From Micropterix aruncella (lineage: Eukaryota > Arthropoda > Insecta > Lepidoptera > Micropterigidae), in assembly GCA_944548615.1 (NCBI GenBank), contig OX155960.1, positions 10,354,365-10,418,364 of the forward strand: DNA of 64,000 nt, written 5' to 3'. This document shows positions 54,018 through 64,000 of this stretch, one piece after another. The notes under the pieces were generated by a model. The model did no database searches. It saw only the letters and a program-made list of their open reading frames with translations, and was not told the origin of the DNA. Numbering within the stretch: position 1 is the first letter of the stretch; every line of letters begins with the position of its first letter. Both the position numbers and the translations under genes were made by a program.

Positions 54018-55456
54018 CCCCTCACGTTGCGAGGTAAAAACTCACCTATCACTTTTGCGCGCGACATATTCGCGCAAAAAATCGACGCGAGTCAACGGCC
54101 TTGAGAAAAACGATCATAACTTATAAACCACTAATCGGATAAAAAAAAGAAAAATAGAAAAATGATCGCATTGAAATTTGACATATAAAACATTATAACC
54201 TTATCTCGTAAAACAATTAAGATAATAATGAATAAATATTACAAAATTGGCAAACTGAAAAAACTCGCCTATAAAATCATTTCGATTTTTTTGTAAATAC
54301 AGTTTTTGTAAATATCAAAAATTGTAAATACAGTTATGTTCTTTATTAAATGCTTTACCAAAGCGATATTTTTTTTTTACTTATTTGCATACAAAAATAC
54401 GGAAAAAATATTTATTTATTCAGCCAAGAAAAATTGTATGTATTCTCGTAAAAAAAAAATTTTTTAATTTTTAATTTGTGACTACTTATGGTATTTTTTT
54501 ATATGAAATTCTTTCAAAATAACTTTATTACTACATCACTTCTTCTTAGAAATCACACCAGAACTTTGAGCTTTGTCTGATATTATAGAAAAATCTAAAG
54601 TTTTGAGAGTTTCCGACTTCCGAACCTAATAATAAACTTTGAATGCCCATAATATAAAATTCGTTAGATTTTTTCAATTATATTGTCTTATCATAGACTT
54701 ATTATATGTCTAATAACTAATTACTATACTCCAAAGAGTCACATTTCATCGAAAAACTATGGAAAATCGCACTTTTTTCTCTCATAGTAATTATCAAAAC
54801 AAGTTTCATTTTCGCGAGCCATATTAGAAAACAACATATAATGTTCAAAATACGCCTAATTAAGTGATAACTTAGGATGTAAATGAAGCAATACCTATTT
54901 TATTAGTAAATTAAAGCGACATTACGTCATGTTTCGCGATATAACGGGATATTTCACAAACATTACAAAATAAATACGGCCATATTTCGCTCGCCGTTTG
55001 GTTTTGCCAATGTGTTTTCTTCGAAAATTCGTGAAAAACAGCAAATGGGCTGTGTAAATTGTTTAATCCTAAGGCCTAAACTACTTAAAAATGGAAATTA
55101 CTTACTTTTATCCGGTATGCACTGCACTTATATACACAAAACAATTCACAACACAACACGTCGCGGAATTATACGCCGCCGCGAATGGGCAGTTCGCGAC
55201 TGTCGTCAGAAATGAGGTCATCGATTTTGTAAGGGATGTAGTAATTCATATTTCTAACATCGCATGCGGCAATCGAGCAATTTCATAGTGTTGCATATTT
55301 GGCTATATTATGGCATCATTCGATAGAATATACAATCGCATTTCGAAATTTAAACGACATTTTCTTGAGCGGCGAGCGCGATATCCCGTATGGGATAGTT
55401 TGGATTTCAGCCGGCCGCCATACATATCCCGCAAGGGATGTTAAGTGCCTAGCGGG
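54018..55456. mobile_element. Possible TTAA-flanked non-autonomous element
   Basis: TTAA at 54014-54017 followed by CCCCTCACGTTGCGAGG, and CCTAGCGGG followed by TTAA at 55457-55460, would fit a piggyBac-like insertion with CCC...GGG ends. The right end also has repeated ATCCCG.ANGGGAT motifs (55390-55440). The terminal repeat beyond three bases is poor and TTAA is common in AT-rich DNA, so the call is weak. No transposase was found. Confidence 0.2.
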
Positions 55457-55589
55457 TTAAGAAACCATAATAACATACCATAAAACGTGGATACATTTTG
55501 AAAACGATCCGGAAAAACAACACAAATCTCAATATTTACAAGCGATACAATTACATAATAGTAATAATCCCGGAACGATAAATCTATTA

Positions 55590-56636
55590 AATGCGGGGAG
55601 ATTACGACAGCAATAGTATGGCTTACGCTATTGGCCTTCAATGCCAGAATGATTGGACAACAATTGGAGACTTTTGCATTCTTCCTCCAATGCACTGGAA
55701 AGTAATGTTGTGTGACTGGACACCAGAGATGCTGAAATTTTATTTAAATGCCTTTCAGCATACACTTCCAGACCCCAGTAACCTCGCTCGTTGGAGCTAT
55801 GCCGAGGATAGTTCATGTCCCCTTTGTAGCAACACCCCTTGCATATTCTAGCTGGCTGCAAGGTGGCCTTGGATCAAGGATGGTACACTTGTCGCCACGA
55901 CAAAGTCCTTGCTGTTATTCGCAAGGAACTTAGCCTCTCAGTGGCTCGTGTCAACAAGGGTTCCACAGTATCCTCCAAACCCCCAATACAGTTTGTGCGG
56001 GTTGGCTCTAAAGGCAAAAAACATCTCACTGCAAAACCTTTCGCAATAATCGAGAATGCTTCAGATTGGATTATGGAGGTCGATTCGGTCTCTAAGCAGT
56101 ATAAATTCCCTGAAAGTCTCGGATGCACAGCTCTGCGTCCAGATATAACTCTTTACTCTCTATCTCGGAAGATGGTCCTTACCGTAGAATTAACTGTTCC
56201 ATGGGAATCAAATATCCCAAAAGACCACGAGTACAAATTAAATAAATACCATGACCTCACAAATGCCGTCACCCGGAACGGCTTCACTGTTCACCTTCAC
56301 GCGGTGGAAGTAGGCGCTCGTGGCCTGTCAGCTAAATCTTTGTTTCACCTTTTTAAAGATCTTTGTCTCTCCAGGAAAATAATCAACTCCTTTCTAGAAA
56401 AATTATCTAAAACCGCGATTTCCGCATCTCAAATTCTATGGCTTCGAAGGGGGAGTGAATCGGTGGTAAGGTGAACGCTCACATGTGGAAAGACAGCTGT
56501 CCTAAACCTACCACAGCCGGTCGTTAGTCCGGAATCCACCGTTCACCTCCCAGAAGTGTAATAATTATATATGATGGGCCCGATTTTTGGTCGGTGAATT
56601 CCATGGCAGCTCCGTTTGTATTTTATTTTATTACTA
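55590..56636 (+). mobile_element. RLE-type non-LTR retrotransposon copy 5 (truncated at the linker)
   Basis: It starts at GCGGGGAGATTACGACAG, the linker upstream of the RLE region. Frame 55591-55851 carries MHWKVMLCDWTPEMLKFYLN and CPLCSNTPC, then a small deletion removes the centre of the zinc finger. Frame 55839-56474 carries the endonuclease (RPDITLYSLSRKMVLTVELT, ILWLRRGSESVV). The 3' UTR ends GAATTCCATGGCAGCTCCG then TTTGTATTTTATTTTATT (about 56636). It is in intron 1 of the DEAD-box gene, sense orientation. Confidence 0.85.
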
Positions 56637-56716
56637 TAAAACGATTTTTCAAAGAATCTTAACCTGATACATCATACAAAATTCAATGGATTGTCGGAGA
56701 AAAAATAAAATAGTAG

Positions 56717-58615
56717 TGCGCCCGCATGGGCACAAAATTTACATCCTATGACCCCAAATTGGTCTATAAGGGGACGGCCAATACACCTCGTCGTGCCTCG
56801 CTTTTGCCGACGACCTAACTTTCATCACCAGAAGCCCCAAGCAGCTTTCCCTGCTATTACAGAAAGTGGAGCTTTTCTGCGACTGGTCAGGCTGTATAAA
56901 AGTGAAGCCCTCCAAATGTTTTTGCCTTCGACTCGCCCGCATGGGCACAAAATTTACATCCTTTGACACCAAATTGGTCTATAAGGGCTCTAATATCTCC
57001 CTTATAGACCCAAACAATCATTTCAAATTCCTCGGCAGAAAAATCACCCATCAGGGAAAAGACGTCTCGGGCGATCATGTTATAGAGCATTTCAAAAGTT
57101 GCCTGGCGAAAATAGATGCCTTGCTAATTTCTGGCCCTCGTAAGGCCTGGATCTATGACAATTATCTAACGTCACATTTGTCATGGCCCTTTCTTATTTA
57201 CGATTTTACCAAAACCCAACTGTCCCGTCTAGATGCGCTGGTGACAGCTAGTTTAAAATCCTGGCTGTCCTTAGCCAAACCAGCTGACCCCTCGACTCTC
57301 TTCAGGTCCAAACAAAATTTTGGGCTAGCGCTTAAACTGCCCTCTGCTCTACGCCAACTCCAGAATAACCAAAAATTCGATTCTGTGCAATTCCAAAGAT
57401 CCGGCAATATCGAAGCACGTAATAAGTGGCCGTAGTGATTCAAATGATCTACAAGCCCGCGTAGACTTCCACAAAAAGTTCCTTACTGGAATCAGCCAGA
57501 ATGGCACTGGTCTGGGGGGTATGGCAGTACAACCACGAGCGACGTGGACTTGAAGAAGTCTCATTTGCGGGGAGATTACGACAGCAAGAGTATGGCTCAT
57601 GCTATTGGCCTTCAATGCCAGAATGATTGGACAACAATTGGGGACTTTTGCATTCCGCCTCCAATGCACTGGAAGGTAATGCTCTATGACTGGACGCCAG
57701 AGATGCTGAAATTTTATTTGAATGCCTTTCAGCATACACTTCCAGACCCCAGTAACCTCGCTCGTTGGAGCTTTGCCGAGGATAGTTCTTGTCCCCTCTG
57801 TAGCAATACCCCTTGCACAGTTAGACACATTCTAGCTGGCTGCAAGGTGGCCTTAGATCAAGGACGGTACACTTACCGCCATGACAAAGTTCTCGCTGTT
57901 ATTCGCGAGGTAATTAGTCTCTCAGTGGCTCGTGCCAACAAGGGTTTGACAGTATCCTCCAAACCCCCAATACAGTTTGTGCGGGATGGCTCTAAAGGCA
58001 AAAAACATTTAACTACAAAACCTTTCTCAATAATCGAGAAAGCTACAGATTGGATTCTGGAGGTTGATTCGGTCTCTAAGCAGTATAAATTCCCTGAAAG
58101 TCTCGGATGCACAGCCCTCCGTCCAGATATAACTCTTTACTCTCTATCTCGGAAGGTGGCTCTTATTGTAGAATTAACTGTTCCATGGGAATCAAATATC
58201 CCAAAAGACCACGAGTACAAATTAAATAAATACCATGATCTTGCAAATGCCGTAACCCGGAACGGCTTCACTGTTCACCTTCACGTGGTGGAAGTTGGCG
58301 CTCGTGGCCTGCCAGCTAAATCTCTATTTCACCTCTTTAAAGATCTTGGCCTTTCCAGAAAAATAATTAACTCTTTCTTAGAAAAATTATCTAAAACTGC
58401 GATTTGCGCATCTCAAATTCTATGGCTTCGAAGGGGGGAGTGAATGGGTGGTAAGGTGAACGCTCACATGTGGCAAGACAGCTGTCCTAAACCTACCACA
58501 GCCGGTTCGTAAGTCCGGAATCCACTGCTCACCCCCCAGAAGTGTAAAAAAAATAGTATTATGATGAGCCCGACTCCGGTCAGTGAATTCCATGGCAGCT
58601 CCGTTTGTATTTATT
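56717..58615 (+). mobile_element. RLE-type non-LTR retrotransposon copy 6 (longest: RT end, linker, zinc finger, RLE)
   Basis: The most complete copy. RT catalytic FADD is encoded near 56802, followed by the frame 56866-57435 (LVYKGSNISLIDPNNHFKFL, LDALVTASLKSWLSLAKPAD). A linker with a frame break at about 57435-57550 precedes the frame 57544-58443. That frame has the zinc finger CPLCSNTPCTVRHILAGC (~residue 85), QGRYTYRHDKVLAVI, and the RLE core RPDITLYSLSRKVALIVELT (~195). The 3' UTR with the family end lies at about 58600. The 5' end has an internal duplication: 56717-56770 repeats 56937-56990. The order RT, finger, PD-(D/E)xK is the arrangement of R2/NeSL/Hero-type elements, which insert by target-primed reverse transcription. 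The clade is uncertain. Confidence 0.88.
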
Positions 58616-60228
58616 TATAATAATAATTAATAAAATGGTAAAAATGTCAAGCTAAATGAAGAAAATCAGAATGGAAATTGTCAGTAGCCTAATTAGAATT
58701 CCTTGATATCATGAAATTCTCTCTCAATAAGGTAGCTGTTTAATTTGGACCTAAAAACTATAGTATTTTCCCGTTTCTACAAATAATTTATAATATTTTC
58801 ATGAAGTTTATTATAACATACCCTATTTTTACATGACTGCCCAACAAAACAGGAGTGTGATGTGTTTATTGTCCATCTATGTATTTTTTCTGTTTCTTTA
58901 TTCCATCATATCTTTTAAACTTGAACCGATTTAGAAGTGTGTGATATTGTTAGAATCGTTATGTCATCTTGAGTGTCATAGGGTACTTTGACTGTCCAAA
59001 TATCAAGTAAGCAGTAGTTTAAATGTCCAAATGTCAATAAATTAACATTAATGTTGTAACAAAAACCGCATATTTTGTTTTGTTTTCACGCCTGTTTGCC
59101 GAACCTGTTTTTCATGGTTTCCCGGTGTTTTTTTAATGTTTCCTGGTGGTTTCTCGCTGTTTTCGTGCATTCCTCCCATATTTTGACAATTGAATATATC
59201 ATGTTTGCACACTTTCGTAAATGTCAAAATTTTGACAGATAGAGCTGCGCAGTTATCATTCGTATTGCCCGGAGTCGCTCTTTGGTTCAATAGCGGCGAT
59301 ACTGACTCTCCCGGAGGCCTGTAGCAACCCAAACAGGCTGCTAACCTTCTGGGACAGCCTGGGTTGGCTGGAGTAACATAAATGGAAACATGAGCCACAC
59401 ACAACGGCCCAATCAAGAGGCCAAGTGCGGGAAAAAGCCCAGTCAAACTAACTAACTAACTAGCGGCGATACTGGTCTTACCCTACCCTTTATGGGCGAC
59501 ACGGCAGCTGTCAAAATTTCGCGGTTGGGAGAGTGAGGGCGGCATTTGGCCAGCCATTTTTTTTTAATGTTTAATGCCGAGTTGAAGGAGTTTTTTTAAT
59601 GTAAAGTGTTTTTGATTTTGCTGTATGCGGCGTTTTTTTACGTAATGCTGCTAAGGTGACTTAAATTGTCACCTTAGCAGAATGTGAGGATTTAACCTCA
59701 CCCTTCACTTTCACCGGGAAATAACCCTTAATTGCTGGGCGGGTGCACGTTTGCAGTCTGCTCACCGTGGACACGACGGGAATTACCTAAAGTGTGCCTT
59801 TTAGGCTAAATTAAAATCGAATTTTTCACATACTCGTGTATTTTTCTCTTTTCTTTTGTGCGTCTGAGGGGAAAGGATTTTCTGTGGTGAGGGGAAAGGA
59901 TTTTCTGTGGTCCAAATCCAATGCCCATCAATATTTAGCCCACACTCTGAGCCTGTTTTTTTTTTTTGAGTATGTGATATTAATTTAAATTTTTTTTCTT
60001 TCAGTATTTTTTTTTTTGTAAAGTTTTTGTCTTTGTCTATAAAAGAGCGGTGGCGTCCATAATATAATTTCTTTTTTTTTTGGTTTTGGTGATTCTGCTG
60101 TGTTTCTTCAAAACAAGGTGGGTTATAATGTATCTTGTTTAGTGTCAAATGAAAAGTCTGATTGAGTACATTCCGGAAATACGGGGTGTTATTACAGCAC
60201 GGGCTTTTTTTTCTGTGGGGGAATCAGT
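58616..60228. other. DEAD-box gene intron 1, unclassified sequence
   Basis: No gene supported. A minus frame at 59446-59048 (132 codons) has no domain. At 59260-59470 there is GC-richer, repeat-like sequence (AACAGGCTGCTAACCTTCTG, (AACT)n at 59449-59461; TAGCGGCGATACTG occurs at 59291 and 59461). A perfect 13-bp hairpin CTGCTAAGGTGAC/GTCACCTTAGCAG lies at 59648-59680. From 59960 poly-T tracts dominate. Confidence 0.4.
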
Positions 60229-60603
60229 GCAACGTAGTAAGCAACTTTTGATAAAAATTTTTGGAAAAAACTAAAAAATAAACTTTTTTTTTTTGAAATT
60301 TTTTGAAAATAAAAATTTTGTTTTGAAAATTTCTTTATTTTATTTTCAAATATTATGAAAAGCTATGATCACGATGCGCTATCCAGCGGTTGGTAAAATG
60401 TCGCTGATATTGTTTATTTACGACTTATTACCTACCGCTAGATGGCGCATCACGCTCAAACGCTTCTTAAACCTTTATTTAACAGTCAACTTCTTCAAAT
60501 TTTCAAATTAAAAAAAAAACTAAAAATATTTTTTTTCCAAAAAAAAAAATTTTTTTTTTTTTTTTTTTCCAAATTTTTTTATCAAAAGTTGCTTACTACG
60601 TTG
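60229..60603. repeat. A/T-rich foldback element with a nested inverted core
   Basis: CAACGTAGTAAGCAACTTTT followed by GAT (from 60230) is inverted at ATC then AAAAGTTGCTTACTACGTTG (to 60603). Long A or T tracts lie inside each arm. The centre has a second inverted pair: ATGCGCTATCCAGCGGTTGG (about 60375) against CCTACCGCTAGATGGCGCAT (about 60431). This is a MITE or foldback structure inside intron 1 of the DEAD-box gene. Confidence 0.6.
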
Positions 60604-63297
<2,694 letters not shown>

Positions 63298-63906
63298 GTG
63301 GAGGAGATCGCGCGGGCCATCCGGCGCGACGGGCAGCGGGCCATCTCCATCCACGGGGACAAGTCGCAGCCGGAGCGCGACGCGGTGCTGACGGAGTTCC
63401 GCAGCGGCGCCTCCACCGTGCTGGTGGCCACGGACGTGGCGGCGCGCGGGCTGGACGTGGAGGACGTCAAGTACGTGGTGAACTACGACTACCCCAACTC
63501 GTCGGAGGACTACATCCACCGCGTGGGGCGCACGGGCCGCATCGGGCAGTCGGGCACGGCCTACACCTACTTCACGCCGGGCGACGCGCGGCAGGCCAAG
63601 GCGCTGGTGGGCGTGCTGCGCGAGGCGGGCGCGCAGCCGCCGCCGCGCCTGGCCGAGCTGTGCCGCGGCGCGCAGCCGGCCGGCCGCCGCTGGCAGCGCG
63701 GCGAGCGCTGGCCGCGCGAGGAGGCGCCGGCGCCGCGCTTCGCCCGCGCGCCGCCCTTCGCCAAGCCGCCGCCCGCCTACGGGCCGCCGCACGGGCCGCC
63801 GCGCGCGCAGCCCGACTACCGCGGCTTCGGCGCCTACCAGGGCTACGCCAACGGCTACGCGCAGCCCGCGCCCTACGACGCCGACCCCAGGCCTTACAGT
63901 GAGTAA
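63298..63906 (+). CDS. p68/DDX5/Rm62-like DEAD-box RNA helicase, exon 3
   Basis: It opens in phase 0 after GTCTGCAG with VEEIARAIRRDG, continuing motif IV directly from exon 2. Helicase domain 2 follows: SIHGDKSQPERD (~488), ATDVAARGLDVEDVKYVVNY (motif V, ~513), HRVGRTGRIGQSGTAY (motif VI, ~543). A Pro/Arg/Tyr-rich tail ends GFGAYQGYANGYAQPAPYDA. Two endings are possible: the in-frame TAA at 63904-63906, giving 671 residues in total, or splicing at GTGAGT (63899), which reads ACA before GTGAGT and would continue beyond the window. Both fit the family length. Composition is extremely GC-rich, like exon 2. Confidence 0.88.
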   Translation: MEEIARAIRRDGQRAISIHGDKSQPERDAVLTEFRSGASTVLVATDVAARGLDVEDVKYVVNYDYPNSSEDYIHRVGRTGRIGQSGTAYTYFTPGDARQAKALVGVLREAGAQPPPRLAELCRGAQPAGRRWQRGERWPREEAPAPRFARAPPFAKPPPAYGPPHGPPRAQPDYRGFGAYQGYANGYAQPAPYDADPRPYSE

Positions 63907-64000
63907 TATGTCCAATCTATCATTTACCCACTCGTGCACAAAAATATCTCTAACTTTTTAATCAAAGTATGTTCGATTTAACGAGCGAATAATACGTATT

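Noticed and set aside
59048..59446. 132-codon minus-strand ORF in helicase intron 1
   Set aside because: No recognisable domain; the region has the look of a diverged repeat and no splice or start context stands out.

Overview
The window looks like a piece of an insect nuclear genome, most likely from a moth or butterfly. It is AT-rich and intron-bearing. Helitrons with the TCTATACTAATATTATAAAG-type 5' end, mariner, Jockey/R1/CR1-type LINEs and BEL/Pao elements outnumber host exons. No bacterial operons, tRNA or rRNA genes were seen. The lepidopteran assignment is an inference from the repeat types.

Two host genes can be modelled, transcribed away from each other from about 49.3 kb and 52.2 kb. 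(1) An ATAD5/Elg1 homologue, the large subunit of the clamp-unloading RFC-like complex, lies on the minus strand in three exons: 49271-49026, 44772-42143 and 31398-31149. All junctions are GT-AG and the phases match, giving 1041 codons. The last exon is short and lies 10.7 kb from exon 2. That intron holds a full-length BEL/Pao LTR retrotransposon (33054-40109, target duplication GCCCC, LTRs differing at one base by eye) in the same orientation as the gene. (2) A DEAD-box RNA helicase of the p68/DDX5/Rm62 type lies on the plus strand: 52217-52251, 60853-62224, and 63298 to at least 63898. Its exons are extremely GC-rich against AT-rich introns.

The first 31 kb is a graveyard of mobile DNA. 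It holds a long-TIR element at the left edge (1-1605), a Helitron (2981-3746), a degenerate APE-type LINE (9286-12350), and a second Helitron split by an R1-like LINE fragment with a 13-bp target duplication (18854-20216). A 119-bp satellite with a dimeric higher-order pattern follows (21750-23235), then a 433-bp almost perfect palindrome between two TTAA copies (24649-25081). At 25.4-27.5 kb is a gag-only Jockey-like element whose 3' region is a string of five hairpins; a diverged relative at 2572-2720 shows a compensatory base-pair change.

A restriction-like-endonuclease (RLE) non-LTR retrotransposon family, of the R2/NeSL/Hero type, recurs throughout: RLE copies at about 12.7, 31.7, 46.9, 47.5, 55.6 and 57.5 kb, and reverse-transcriptase pieces at about 20.6, 21.4, 40.8 and 56.7 kb. 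All are 5' truncated or frame-broken. An unclassified repeat of about 500 bp is inserted at the same point of this family's RT sequence in two separate places. The best candidates for undescribed biology are the hairpin-string gag-only element, the RLE family with its same-site passenger, and the large palindrome.
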